Below, piece by piece: positions 45,346 through 58,974 of a stretch of DNA of 64,000 bases (positions within the stretch are counted from its first letter, which is position 1; every line of letters begins with the position of its first letter). This DNA is from Hermodice carunculata. Its lineage: Eukaryota; Annelida; Polychaeta; Eunicida; Amphinomidae. A model generated the notes under the pieces. The model had not been told where the DNA came from and ran no database searches. It saw only the letters and a list, made by a program, of their open reading frames with translations. The position numbers were made by a program, and so were the translations under genes. The DNA is taken from positions 36,827,433 to 36,891,432 of the forward strand of contig OZ026627.1 in NCBI GenBank assembly GCA_964020975.1, given 5' to 3'.

Positions 45346-47056
45346 AAAAACTTCATCCATGTACGCTTGAAATATTGCATTAAAAATGTAAAAATAAATA
45401 GGGCACAGTGTTGCATAGACACATATGTCTGTTACAGTGACTTGAAAATCTAATCGACTGATCTTTGTCCAACAAGCACCTGTAATAAATTTGAGGTTAA
45501 TCCCTTTTTGTAGTTTTACGATATTGCAGTAATGCACCTGAGTGTTGACAAACTTGATAGACCTGAAAACATGATACAATCCACATTCCTTGGGGAAGCA
45601 TAACAAAAGCTCTACTTCTTCAGTATATTGTTGTTTCATTTCTCACTTTATTCCAAGTACCTAGCAAATTTATCGATTCCAATGAGCTTTTATACGGATA
45701 ATGATGCATTTTACACTTAATTCTATAAATGTTCCGTTTTATTTCATTCTTGCTCAAATAAAAGAAAAAAAATCACATTCTTACCTTGCCTTTACTTACA
45801 CCATGGGTCATCATAGTATTAAGAAAATAAATTAAAAAAAACAAGAGACAATTTTAATTTCTCATTCATTTAACTTTCATATCATTTCAAGCATTATCAC
45901 TTGTACAGGGATGGGGTTCTCCTGTCAACATATTTAATAGGATTTCCAATTAACTAGGATATACAAAGCTTTTCACAATTTTGTCAAGATAAAAGAAAAT
46001 TCCTTATTTGATCAACTGGCTTTTGCAACAATGTAAAAATGTTATTAATGTACCTTGGATCCAACCACTTGCAAAGCACAGAATGTATCCATTGTTCAGC
46101 ACATTCAATGTTCCACATTTTTTTTTTTTGCTGGGATGGTACATTTGAATCCAAAAGTGGACCATTTGGGTTTTATCTTTTGAATATGATTTAAAAAGCT
46201 ACAGTTTTGATAGTACTTTGGTGAATGGAGAAATAACTGATTAGCTGGAAAATGATTTTAGTCTACCTCCAGTGACGGCACAAACATTCGCATATCCTTA
46301 ACATCTATTTTGCTGGCTGATGACCTTCCTTGCAAAATTTTCAGGCTTGGGAAATTTGGATGGCCCTATCCCTGAACGTGTATTTCAGAATATCGAGTCA
46401 AATATAAATTGTCTCTTGAAATGAAAATGGACAAGAAAATCGGAAAAATGTTATAAAAGAAAGCAATTTAATTGAACCGTTTTTTATGCCCTGCTAACAT
46501 CCAATGAAAAGACAGAGATTTTGTTTTTATTGTCGTTTTAAACAATTTTTATTTTTGAAAAGTGATAACAACATAAGAAATCTCAACAGAAGACCAGAAA
46601 AATTAGATTTACTTGAGAGAAAATTAGTCTGTGTGCCGTTGAAAATTGCCTTCAATATATAGCTTATATTTCTTTTATTACATATAAAATGACTGAGTCG
46701 CTTTTCTTTTATGGTAGTCAACATCATCAGGATTACCATGTGATATCAATTTGGTGACAGGCAATTCGTCCGTGACATTGCTAATGCCGTGTCATGAAAA
46801 TGCCTGTGGCTGTCGTCAAGCTGCAATCACAGGCCTATGACTATTATTGAAAGAATGCACTAAACATTTACGAGAATTTAACATCTTTAATCATAAATGG
46901 TGTGTCTGTATACCAAAATAGGTGAATTGCAGTCAGAACTAGCACTTATACCTGTAAAAGGTTTGAAGAAATGGAACATTTCAACTTTCCATGTATGTCC
47001 CATTAGCGTAAATTGATATATTACAACTTTCTTTTCAATTTAATTTGATAGGCCAA

Positions 47057-47126
<70 letters not shown>

Positions 47127-49958
47127 TGTGTGTAGATAATAAGGATTGAATTGAGAATTAGATTATCATTCTGTTATGCCACCATGAGCCAAATTTACCA
47201 TCCTATGAACGACATTTTAGAAATGGATGAGGGAGAATTTGTGACTTCAGCAAAAGTTCAAATTCCTAAACCTTTGCTTGCATGCCATTAAATTTGGCAA
47301 GTACACATACTTAAAAACACAGCTAAGAAGTAGAGGATCTTACAAGGTCTACAGTTAGAGACTGTGTCCCGCATTGCAAGAGGACACATTTCTTAATAAT
47401 TTTCAACATGATATGTACCCTCCAGTGAAGGGAAATACCGTCTCTCACCGTAGGCCATGTTAGACACTGTTTCCTCTTTGTCCAGCATAATTTTGACAGA
47501 AGGACCGAGGCAATGGCAGCCCACTACAGATCGCCAAGTTGCCAGTTGGCTTTGTTAACCTACAACTTAGCAATATTAATGCATTATATTACTGCAGGTG
47601 GCTATGCTTTTGTTGCACAACAGTCACTCCACCATGTGAGTGACTGAAAGAGTAAAATGGACCTAACTCTGTCATTTTCTCTCTGATTTTGCAACAAGGA
47701 TGCAATGGAGAAACTCCTTAACTATTACATTGCTGTGGATCAGGCATGAAAATGACTTTGCTAAAGAAAAAAGAAAGGGAAACCATGAATCAGATGAAAA
47801 TGTAGGGCTATGACCATACATTGTTTGCTTCTTTTTTGGATTTTCAACCATTGCCCCCTCTGAGGAAAGTTGTCGGCAAGATTGAAGCAGAAAGGAAGGT
47901 AAGAATGAAAGATATAAAATGTATGTCTGTGTTTGCACACAGAGACACAATAAAATGATTCTCATATTATGTAATACGCCTCTCAAAAATGACAGGCAAA
48001 CAAATTATGTAGAATATGCCTCCAAACAAAATGATACACACAAATAATAGTTGTCAATTTATCAACACATAACAACTATACCTCTGTTCCTGATATTTTA
48101 AACTGGTCTTTGTAGATGCTTTAATTTTCTGCTGCCTGTCATGCTAACACTGAAATAAACATATTCATGATAATATTTATAATAAAAAAATAATCAAGAT
48201 ATAAAGTCTTCCCTCGCTATACTTTCACTTCCTCGCCAGACAATTTTTCCCTTTAACTGAATCAAATACTTTCCATAGCCAACTCGGAGTGCAATGTGCC
48301 CAAAGGGCCCCAAGGATAGCCTTTGACATGGACTTCTCTTATCCTCTACAGACAAGCAGACACTAAAAGATCAAGTCCTTTTACAAGGAGTGTGAATCTG
48401 TTATCCATCTTATAAACCAGAGTAATATTCTACTTGGGCATTAAATCTCTCAGGTTAAATTGGCAAGATTTATGATTGAAGAGACCATGGACCGTGTGAG
48501 TGACAGTACACATGCCATGCATTAATAACACTCAGGAATTGTTTTTCTTCTGTATTACAAATGAGTGAAAATATGTTCAACTTACGCAAAATAGTATCAC
48601 AGAGTATGACAAGTTATAAAAAGTTAATATTTGTGTGTATTTACCTCAAGCAATATATTAATAAGACAGAAAAAAGAAGTTGCGAGTCATAATAGCTTCC
48701 CTGAAAAAAAAATATACAAGTTTACAAACTTATCAACTCAGTAAGTGCAGTAACAGGTTAACATGATTATAAAAGCCACTTGCTTGATCTACCTGATATC
48801 ATCTCATCAATGTTCAAAAGCAGAGTTACAAGAAACAAGAAAAATCAATTTCTTTGCAAGACAACGAAATGTTTTTATAAACTTGTACCATTATCAATTT
48901 TGACAGGCTCTGAGTCCAAATAGCTTATCCCAAATAATGACTTTTCTCGGACAAAAATGTCTATGAGTCTGACAATGAGATGAGGCTTATTATTAACCTT
49001 GATGAGGCCTATCAAAGTTAATGTGTTTATGGTTTCTATAAACAATCCATACCTGCTACAGTGTTTAAATGAGTACATGAAACATAAGCACACAATTCCT
49101 CATTTTCACCTGTGAAGGAAGTGCTGCATTATTTCCAGTTTAATGTTTCTGTTCTTTAAGGCCAATCTTATAAATCTGTTAACACTTCCTTTAATTTTAA
49201 AAATCAAAATATATATGTATTCCGCGCAATAAAAGAAAAAAATCGAATGTGTTTTAATATGTCCAATTAATAAGTCTTAAGTAATTAATAACTTGACTAT
49301 TCATTTATTCTCAATGGACCCTTTTTTATTTTTCTTTGGGAGTTTATAATTTCGAAGTTGCAATGTTAAATAGTACACCCACCCCGACCCAACTAAATGT
49401 TACGGGTCTGCATCAATGTATGAGCACATCCCAATTATTAATAATCTATCATATTAAGCCTTAATTTCGTATGAAAAAGTGTTGATAATCGTTCATTTAC
49501 TTCACTTATATCTATTTAACACCTCTCTTCAGGGCAAAACCAGGACGTTGCTCTTCAAACACGGAGGCTTATGTTTGAGGCTTTAGCCCATTTATAATGA
49601 TTAAATTTTCATATCTGGCCTATTTATATTTTGCCCCTTCAGATATCACATTAGTGTTATCTAAATGTAAATTTCTAATTTTACACTGATTATTTCTTAT
49701 ATTGGTGTCCATAATGGAAATAACCCAATGTGCTATCCCTTAATTGCCAGCGGTTCCATTTCATTATTTTAGTTTCAGTGTTTCTAATACTATTGCCACT
49801 TGAAGATAATGATGGAAAGGCCTACTTTTTTTGCCATACTTTGTTTTGTTAAGCTGTATATTATTTTCACTGTAAAACTATTGTTGTAGATATATTACGT
49901 CTGTTTCATTGTTATTTTGTTATATAGATTCATGAATAAACTAACGATATATCGTGAC
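45346..49958. other. Long stretch without recognised genes
   Basis: Holds an (AT)n-(GT)n microsatellite at 47,058-47,132. Frames of up to about 110 codons lack domains. No further repeat recognised. Confidence 0.45.
47058..47132. repeat. (AT)n-(GT)n compound microsatellite
   Basis: AT run followed directly by a GT run with one slip. Confidence 0.95.
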
Positions 49959-50213
49959 TTATACTCTCATTTCAAATACCATTTGTAACCAGAAAGAGTT
50001 AATACATGCCAACCTGGTCACATTGCGGGCTATTTCTTCCCAGGCATCTTGTTTGCACGTTCTTGTAATTTTCGCATCAAACTTCCCTTCAAGGACATCA
50101 ATCTTTGAGATATATTCTGCCGTTAGCATTTTCTGCTCCGCTGGGGTCATGGCAACAGTGCTTTCCTTTGCCATGTCAGCAGACGACATGGGATCGCCTT
50201 CTATTGCCGCCAT
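49959..50213 (-). CDS. Myb/SANT-like DNA-binding protein of the Harbinger element (first exon or fragment)
   Basis: ATG at 50,213 has a strong context (AAAATGG). Residues about 20-68 (TPAEQKMLTAEYISK, then LEGKF and KQDAWEEIARNV) match the Myb/SANT-like domain found in the second gene of Harbinger transposons and in the vertebrate NAIF1/MSANTD proteins. The domain breaks off after NVTR at ACCAG|GTTGGC, a possible donor site; the remaining codons are not Myb-like. In known Harbingers this protein binds the transposon ends and carries the transposase into the nucleus. Confidence 0.6.
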   Translation of the reverse strand: MAAIEGDPMSSADMAKESTVAMTPAEQKMLTAEYISKIDVLEGKFDAKITRTCKQDAWEEIARNVTRLACINSFWLQMVFEMRV

Positions 50214-51867
50214 TTTGTTACAGTCAGGAGGTCGCCAAAAGGTCAGTAAGTGCCCCGTGAAAGTGCTCGGTACCGACTACCGATTATTTTCATCTAAATA
50301 CGCAAAAGTTACAAAAAGATCCCTTTTGTCACACACAAAATACTTTCTCACCTGAGAGACCAAGTAAAAGATTTTAGGAAACTGGATTGAGGTTCGAACT
50401 GAGTAATTACTCAGGTAAGTTCTCAGGACACCAAATGCTGAGTAATTACTCACTGAGTAAATGATTTGGAAAAACCGGCACCTGATCTTCGTTTACAGTA
50501 CCAAGAATGAGAATGACCTGTCTTTTGTGGTCAGTATGACCCAACATTCCATTAGTAAAGACTCTGACAGTTAAATGAAGTTGAACTAAAATCTACAAAA
50601 ACATGCTTTTACCACCTTATATTTACAGGCATCAGTTTGTGAGCAATCCATATTACATTGCAATCATGTTGGCTCCATCAAGAAGCACAAAATGTTACTT
50701 GATTTGTCAAAAATCAAGACTTTCCACAGAACATCTGAAAAGCTTTTGACTGAAGCTGAGCATGCCCATGATCCAAGTTCATACGTTTGTTGGAGTATGA
50801 AATTACAATTCTAAAACCATTCCAGTGAATGCACATTTTACCAAATCCCTGGCATGGTTAAATCAGCCTTTTCATGCGGCCCAATGCATGAAACAGGCCT
50901 GCCTTGTCTCTTTTTATCTTTGGCACAAGTGACTGAATTTGGGTTTTCAGTACTAAGGCCTATGTTTTTTTGCAAAAGAAAAGTCTGTCTTTAATTGATA
51001 ATATTTCAGAGATTGAGAGCATTGGTTTAAAACCACCAGTTTCCTTGATGGGTGACTGTCAGTCTCAATTCAGGACTGAAATTTGTTTCTTCTATTGGTA
51101 TTGGACTATTAATGTTGATGATGTGGTAATTGTGGAATCTCTTTGCTGTTATTGTTGGGATGGAATTCATGAGTATGGGTAACGTTTTTCTGAACTATTG
51201 CAAACTTTAAAAGAGTCAAACTCATGTAAGGTGATGGCATATGCATGCACGGACGATGAATATGAGTAGTGCACTGGTGCTAGTGACACGTGTGTGTGTG
51301 ATGGTGGAGATGGGAGGCTATATTAATAGTCTCCCATCAGGATGACGATGCTTGAATGGAAAAGGTGGTGCAGTATGTTTCTCAGTAATTCTCCAGAACC
51401 TAGTTCTAGTGATAGAAAAAGGGCCATATTCATTTATATAGAGTATTCATTAACTGAAGGCATGCTTGCATGGTGGCTATTTTGCATTCTACACTGACCA
51501 GAAACTCTTCACTTTGTACGCACAAAAGAAATGAGAAACAGAAAAGTGCAGTGCTTGGGGCAAAAATCTGGTACATACAAGGAACTTGCAATGTTTAAGC
51601 AGATCTTATATCATGTCTCACAAACATTTCCCATCAATTGATGTCTTAAATATAGGAGAATGGGTTGATCCTGATGCAATGTGTGATAAGGATGCCAATG
51701 AATTTGTTCCCTCTGAAGCGGATCAATTAAAGGTAGAGGGTGTGTGAGATGCTCAGCAAGAGCAGTTTGTGCCATTATATGCGATATATAAAATAGGGTC
51801 AAGGAAGCCTATGGATAGCCCAGGATGAAGAACCAAATAAAAGAAATACTAATGCAGTGCCCTGTTA

Positions 51868-53123
51868 GCACTTTTTTGGCCCCTTTGCTTCTAGTGAACA
51901 AGGTAACCAGTATACCCTAACAGCAGTGGACCATTTGTTAGGATTGCCAAAGACTTACCAAATTCCCAGTACGTCTTCTGCAATGATGGGCACTGTACCG
52001 GTGCAGTTGTTTCCATGGCATAAGTCGCTACAGGTGATGATTACACAACATGGATTGGTTTAAACTTATTTTCCTTCTTGTTAGAAACAAACAGTTGGGA
52101 AGCATTCTAATGGAGGAAAAAACAAAGTCCCTAAGTGTCTTCATAGTATGGAAGCAGAACGCCAACAATCAATCCCCTACAATTCAGAAACCAATGGTAA
52201 AATCGAAAGGTTAAGCAGAACTTTTGAAAAATTGGTGAACAACCAAGCTAGACAGTGGCAGAGACAGGTGTACGATGCTTTATATGCACAAAGGCATGGG
52301 TTAGTAATTTCACTTGGTCTAACCCTTTTTCTTCAATGCATACTAAGCGAGGTACATGCCACTGTATGTGTGCCTGGTGCGGGGAGGGGGCATCCTCCGG
52401 TATCGGGGCATTTGGTACCTGCTTTACTGTTGTGGTGCTTGTCAAAGCCAGTCAGAACTTGCAAGCCTTATGAAAATACAACTGCAAGTGCACTAATCAA
52501 AGTGCCAATGTGGGTGAATGAAGCTGGGGACACTGAATTTGAGAGCCCAAGAACAGCTTACTTTTATATCATGGTGGAATCTACAATTTGGGGTCTTTAG
52601 GGTTCAAGGTCCTGTCTGCCAGATTAGAGACTAACATAGAGAAAGGATCGAGTAGTGAATCATTCTAAATTGCTTTTGGTGGACCCTAATATAATACTGG
52701 CTGAGTTATTGAGTTACCTAGGATGGAATGCAAGCACCGAGGTGGCTTTGCCTCTGAGTAAGATGACCCCTCATACCCACTGAGCTTGCAGTCACTGGAG
52801 TCTGTGTCAGATATCAATTCGTAGTTGTACTAACAGACAACAAGTCTACCCAACAAAGGCCGGTTGAAGTATGACCGGCAGAAGGTTCTTGGTCCACCCA
52901 GAAACCAATGGATGGCCAGGAAGGTAGTCTGAATGAGACACCAGAGTTCTGGATTTCAGAAAATGATGAGTCAGTTAGGGTGGAGTCAAAGGTAATCAAT
53001 CAAGAACCCCCACAGTCATTGCCATTATCAAGAGACAGATCATGTATCCTTCCCCCTAAGGTGGTGACTCATAGATACTTCACAAGGGCTGGGGTCACCA
53101 TCACCACCTTTAGCTTCCACTAA
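51868..53123 (+). mobile_element. Fossil Gypsy-type LTR retrotransposon, integrase region
   Basis: Translated pieces show the retroviral-type integrase catalytic core and its end (the conserved N-ETNGKIERL-type region near 52,195) followed by a pol C-terminal tail. The layout fits the Ty3/Gypsy group better than Copia or BEL, but the assignment is by eye. No flanking long terminal repeats, gag, protease or reverse transcriptase were found. It is a broken remnant with many breaks and looks old. Confidence 0.65.
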
Positions 53124-54400
53124 ATGCCCAGTGTCAGAATGCCCTCTAACCAAGGACAGAGCCTCCAAGTGTCCCATCTCCATGGAGATCTCCTGATTCT
53201 TCTTTCTTTGTTACATAGCCTCCCACTCTACCCTTTTTATAAAATGTCTCCCACATTTCATAAAATTTTTAAAAAGTAGCATTATTCCATTGTTGGCTAT
53301 AATGTTGTATTACTTTGACGTGTTATTGTACTAGATACACACACAATATGTCCATAATGATGCCCCAAATGGTTCAAAATGCAGGAAATGAAGGTGCAAG
53401 TTTCAGTTTTTTCCTCGGGACCATGCCCCCAGACATCCCCCTCCACTTTTTGGTAACTTAAGGAGGGAGTTATACCACTTTTAACATAGGCTAGCTTGGA
53501 GGCTGTGCAGGGACCAGCAGAACATACAGGAGCTTGGAGCCATTAAGCTTGCTGCCTTCATGTGGGCCTGATCTTTAGCTCTAACTTTATGTCAGCTACT
53601 ACAGAGCCCTTGTTATATGATCTTGTGTTGACTAAGCAGACCAACTTGTTATTTAGTCTGCAGAATGGACTATTTAAGTTTTAAGAAAAAAAAGTTGAAG
53701 CCTTCATTTTTACAAATCATTAATTAAATGATGTGACAGGCTCACCCTGCAATGGCTAGGGGTGCAATTAGAGCCCTTCAAGGCATATATTATGTGCGGT
53801 GGCTGGATTTTTAATAGTCATATGTTATGAGACTTGAGCCCAACTCATGAAGCCAGATTGTATCAAGAAAGGTTGGGTCAACTTTATTGGCCATGTTGGC
53901 CATACTTTGTTGGCTAAGCTATTGGTAAAGTATTGGACAGGGCCGCATGGCTATAATGGCCACTTATCAGTATCAACAAGCTGTATTGCATTAAGTTAAT
54001 AAACTTTTCACTGCACTGGTAAAATTACACCTCCAATGTGTGGACCAAGCATCTAATCTCACATGTAGCTTTGGACTCTTTAATATCAAAACTAATTCAG
54101 TCTCTGTCTGCCCTGAATGTTACCGACAGTAGTCTAAACCAGCATGAGCTAGCCTTTTTTGAATGTGTAGTTGCCACTTTCCATCAGGTGACCCTTTCAT
54201 ATATTTTATATCTTGTTTTATATCTTGTGTATCATAGTGACGTGCATACAGAATAATAAATGAAAAATATTTGAAATAAATAGCACCAGCCACTTTGGCT
54301 TATATGTCACTGCAAACCAACGGACATAACTGAGTTATAAAAGGAGTCCATATTAGTCCTTCCTTCAGAGCAATTCCCTCATTTGTTTTGTTTTTTAAAA
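53124..54400. other. Stretch without recognised features
   Basis: No domain, microsatellite or repeat recognised. Confidence 0.45.
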
Positions 54401-54449
54401 GCCAGAAATTGAGAGCATTTACTTTTTACTAAACTATACATAATTTCGC

Positions 54450-55450
54450 TGAAATCAAGGTTAAAGTTGCCAATACAAAGAAAATTAAATATGTCCTCAA
54501 CTAATTGATTACACATTGTACATACTCTATTTGCAGCTTGAACCCCCTATGTCTAGCTGTTTCATAATTGAAAAGCAATTTAACCGCACTTAATTGTTCT
54601 AGGGAAGGACTCTGACAGTGCGGTTCACAATCTCCAGCATACTTTTCAGTTTCTAATGCCTCTTTAACTTTCATATATGTGTGAAGCTTTGGCTTCAATG
54701 ACAAACTATTTACCATTCCTTTTGAAATTATAAATACAATTTTCTTGAACCAATTTCAATGTCACAAATAGTATTTTGTTCAAAAAACATCAGCCCATTT
54801 TGGCATTCCAAATATTGCTTGTTTCTCTCAAGTCCCATTCAAAAATATACCTTATCAATCTATCACACTGCATGAAAAAAAAAACTGAAAATAGATCTGA
54901 ACATGTTAAGATATCTACAATATTGCAGCATAAACCACCATACTTTGCCTTGAAATGCAAACATTGAAACTTTGGTTTTGAAGCCAATAACGCTCAATGT
55001 TTGACACTTCGAAATTGCAGCACTAAAAATATGGCCACCAGCCTGTGACAAAAAAGTAGCAGTATTTTTCAAATTAAGATTTTCATCTGAGTAAGCCCCA
55101 AGATATTTGGACCTATCCACACTCCCAATAACAATGTTATTCAAAGAAAATTGGAAATTGGTGGAAAAGTTTCACTTTTTCGAAAAGTAGTAACTTTTGT
55201 TTTGAGTATATTCACGTGCAGTCTCCACTAGTTACACCAACATTCAAATAAACGTATTGATTTTTGTATGTCATTAGGGTTTTCTGCAGTTGAAACAATA
55301 TCAATGCTTACATTAACACTCCAATGACTCTGCTATCTATATCTACCCGAAATTCTTGTGTTCTCAATTCATCAACAAAACCACTGAGACACAAATGAAA
55401 CAATGTATGTGAGACTGTATCCGCATGTGCTACACCATATTTAATTGGGA
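54450..55450 (-). mobile_element. LINE reverse transcriptase fragment next to the assembly gap
   Basis: On the minus strand, pieces in order are FVDELRTQEFRVDID (about 55,390), the KLLLF strand (about 55,190), NNIVIGSVDRSKYLGAY (about 55,120, the YLG thumb entry) and LSQAGGHIFSAAISKC. The frame shifts at least twice and has many stops after about 54,870. The upstream half would lie in or beyond the gap. It is a different lineage from the other LINEs here, judging by the YLG region. Confidence 0.65.
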
Positions 55451-55650
55451 NNNNNNNNNNNNNNNNNNNNNNNNNNNNNNNNNNNNNNNNNNNNNNNNNN
55501 NNNNNNNNNNNNNNNNNNNNNNNNNNNNNNNNNNNNNNNNNNNNNNNNNNNNNNNNNNNNNNNNNNNNNNNNNNNNNNNNNNNNNNNNNNNNNNNNNNNN
55601 NNNNNNNNNNNNNNNNNNNNNNNNNNNNNNNNNNNNNNNNNNNNNNNNNN
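55451..55650. other. Assembly gap (200 N)
   Basis: Exactly 200 undetermined bases, so the length is probably a placeholder or scaffold estimate. Confidence 1.
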
Positions 55651-56312
55651 TGTTGCCAAGCCTATCTTGATTGAACCAGTTTTGTCGACATTAAACAAGT
55701 GCAGATGTGTGCATATGTGGCCTTGCAGATGACAACAGCCAGTCTACATGTGTAGACACTAGACACATTTCCCATTTCCATGACCTATTTCTTCTCCGGA
55801 CTCATTTGGGTTTCCCTCTGGCATTTGAATGTACAAAGCAATAAATGGAAGTAAATTACTAGGTTAAGTTCTTGTTTTAATTTGATGAAATTAAAAGAAT
55901 TAGAAAAAAAAGACATTTCATCTTTTGTTTTTGTTGTTGTTTTTATATTTTTTATTTTCTATTTATTATTTTTTTTTTTTTTTTGGGGGGGGGGGGGGGG
56001 CTGCTCACTCTATCTAGTAAAATCAGCATGAATAGGCCTGCGCTATGCACAAGGCCAATTTTATGGTAACCAGCCACCGCCAACTTAATTAACTCTTTCG
56101 CTGCTATAAACGACTTGAGTAGAAATGAGATGGATCATACCTGTTGTGTACTACCATCATAAAGCTGACTGTGTGAACTTCTAAAAGTGCACCAAGACCC
56201 ATGCTGTTCTGGCAACTATAAAAGACCTGGATAAATTAACTAGCTTAAAGCGGTTAAATGGAATGGACAGTGTTAGGTAATATACAGTACAGAAAAGAAG
56301 GAATTCCGTTTT

Positions 56313-56343
<31 letters not shown>

Positions 56344-56884
56344 TTTTTGGTTTTTTTTTTTTTTGGTATTTTTTTTTGTTTTTTTTTTTGGGGGGGGGTT
56401 GTTTTTGATTTTGTTTTTAAGATAAAGTATCAAGAAAAAAATTTACAACACAAGATAATCAGTCAAAAAAGAGGAGTTCAAATTACGTGGCTGGCCGACT
56501 ACGTGCATTAGGCTGTATTGACATTATTGGTCTACTTTATGAAACGAGGCAGTATTCAGCTGTTACATCGCATGGAAAAAAAACCAACTGCTCCTTCGGC
56601 TTATTTACCTCGAACCAATGCAAAATCCAGTCAAATTATGGTACCATAGGCACTAATATGTGTACAATCGCTTTGAAAGAGCACTCGTCATAGCATATAT
56701 CAGTAATTCATCACGTGTTGTATTTAAAGGTCAGAAAAATGGGCGTCAATAGTCGATATGGACAGTGCAGTGTCTACGCGTTGTGATGAGGTGAAGCAAG
56801 CAACAGTGAGCGTATAAAATTCCAAGTGACTAATTGAATTGGTGACATAGCACACACACTTTTATCTGTGCTGCGGGGAGGAAC

Positions 56885-56973
<89 letters not shown>

Positions 56974-58974
56974 CAGTCTTCACACTGAGTGGAGAAATGC
57001 ATTGTGACATGTTACTTTGTTTCAAGTTTATCAAGATTCTTAAGTATAAGTGGATAGATGCCTGGGTGAACTTGGAAATATGTAACTTCAGCAGAGTAGA
57101 ATAAGATCTGTGTGGTGTTCCTCTAGTGGAACATGGATTTATATACACAGGATAAATATAAAGACTATCATAGACCAAATATTTTTTCTGAGATGCATTC
57201 CCGCCATGCCATTGAGCGAGTAGGTTAAGGTTACCCGTATTAGGCAATCTATATCTTTCACATGTGATACGTGTGTATGGCATTATTGATATTGTTACAC
57301 TTGTTCTTTCTCAACATATTGGATTAAGTGTCGGTTATGTACTGAATTGCTTTAGGTCAAGGTCAACCCAAATAAGAACAAAAGCCGTAGGCACATTTTG
57401 TTTAAATTATGCATTTCACTTCTTTCTTCTTATTAAAATAGTAAGTTTAATGTTAAACATATTGATGTTTTTTTCAACTACACCACCAGCTGCGGTACCC
57501 TGTGACCATCCAACAAAAGTCGTATTCTCTGAAATGAACTATGTTTGTTACGTTGAGAAAGTACGTCAAGGTCACTCATATTTACAATATCAAACTTCGG
57601 TATAAGATATCCATTTGTGGACTTTTTTTCATTAGCCTTATTTATAGATACACTGAATTTGGCTTCCATTGCGTAGTGCTTAATAATCTGGAACAATAAG
57701 TCATGGTGACGTTAAGTTTCACATAAAACAACCAATGGTTTAACGTGTATTTTGTAAAAAAAAACCAAAAAAACTGGTGCTTGCATCTAGCTTTTTTATC
57801 ACAATGATGAAACAAATGTATTTCTGACATTTGTAGTATTAGTAAAAATTACTACCACCAGTGGTGCACCATGACTGCAGATTTTACAGGCCAATAAAAA
57901 TGATTGGCATATCTATGACATAGCTTTGATCAAGCATGTAACAACGTATATGTATATGAATAGAACTGCAATAGATCAGATATATGTCTTATGCATGCTG
58001 AAAGCGAACGTCTGTGTATATAAATCTATTTGAGTGCGATGGATTGATTGATTAGTAAATAAGTTGCATTATGGATATCATTTCACATGGAAAGTTAAAT
58101 AATACGCCAATGATTTATGCAAGCAGTGTTACCCTTCATGTTAGACTCTATCTTCTCATGCCTGCGTCTGTGCTTGGCCCCTTTATCATTTTGACTAGAA
58201 AACATATAGCAACACATGATGTGTACACTTCAGCTACCAAGAAAATATATTCTTTACCCCATTTCTCTTTTCTCTACTTGAGCTTGACATTCTTTGAAGC
58301 TAGAAGCTGGTCACTGTGCACACACTCTCGGTCAGTCTGTCACTTTCTGTAAATTGCTAGAACAGCTCTCCGTGTCAAGTTTCCTTTGGTCCATGGTACG
58401 AAATAGATGCAAAACTTCACTTTTTATCAACCGATTTTTGTTTATATCTGTGTCGATTCAATATAACATTTTCTTAAAATTAACATGATTACCATATTGC
58501 TGTTTAAGTTTTAAAAGAAGACTTACTGAATGAAGGAAGTAAGAGCCCAAAATCTATTAGCTAAAGTGCGATCTTACTGATTACATAATTTCAATTAAGT
58601 TGAGTTACTGGGTGTAGGTTGAGGTCCAGGTAAAGTCTGCCCCCCCCCCCCCCTGCTCACACCCACACCCTGCAGCCAAGGCTTGCTGGGAAAAAAGGGG
58701 GGGGGGCACCCTACCAAATGGCTTTAAGTCGGTTATCTTTAGCTTAAGTGTACACATCATGGTTACTGGATTCAGTTTGATTTTTGTCTTCTTTTTGTTT
58801 AGAAAAACTTTTATGTTTGTCCTTTAATAAACTTAGAAATCAACATGTGACAATATTATATTATTTATATACTTGGCAAAAGTCAGTTTTCATAAAATTG
58901 CTTTAGATAATTGCCATCACAGAATTGTTAACATTTAAGATGCGTTCATCGCGGGAACAGCAAACCTCTTTGGT
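55651..58974. other. Stretch without recognised genes, rich in homopolymers
   Basis: Holds T/G tracts at 55,968-55,999 and 56,308-56,410, a (CT)n run at 56,886-56,971 and C and G tracts at 58,640-58,710. A possible third TTAA-bounded short element lies at 56,093-56,257 (TTAACTCTTTCGCTGC at the left, GCGGTTAA at the right). No domain in any frame. Confidence 0.45.
56886..56971. repeat. (CT)n microsatellite
   Basis: Pure CT run of about 86 bases. The poly-RE and poly-SL frames across it are artefacts. Confidence 0.96.

Larger units (their letters stand above)
43500..50478. mobile_element. Degraded PIF/Harbinger DNA transposon
   Basis: A Harbinger transposase remnant (plus, 43,640-44,131) and a Myb/SANT gene (minus, 49,959-50,213) face each other, which is the two-gene layout of this superfamily. 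The ends are only tentatively placed. Both carry TTCCAAATC.TT followed within 10-30 bases by GAGTAATTA/TGAG words, in inverted order (43,500-43,560 and 50,475-50,400), but the match is weak and I could not fix a 3-bp target duplication. The interior is long and includes an agctaaaaa-type repeat (45.0-45.3 kb), so later insertions have enlarged it. Confidence 0.55.

Noticed and set aside
49954-50355. 133-codon plus-strand frame
   Set aside because: Antisense shadow of the Myb/SANT frame, which matches a known domain.
51868-53123. Host gene with an integrase-like domain (domesticated)
   Set aside because: The region is heavily degraded and has no intact frame covering the domain, so it is a fossil.
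56774-57283. 169-codon minus-strand frame
   Set aside because: Its core is an Arg-Glu run made by the (CT)n microsatellite; no domain outside it.
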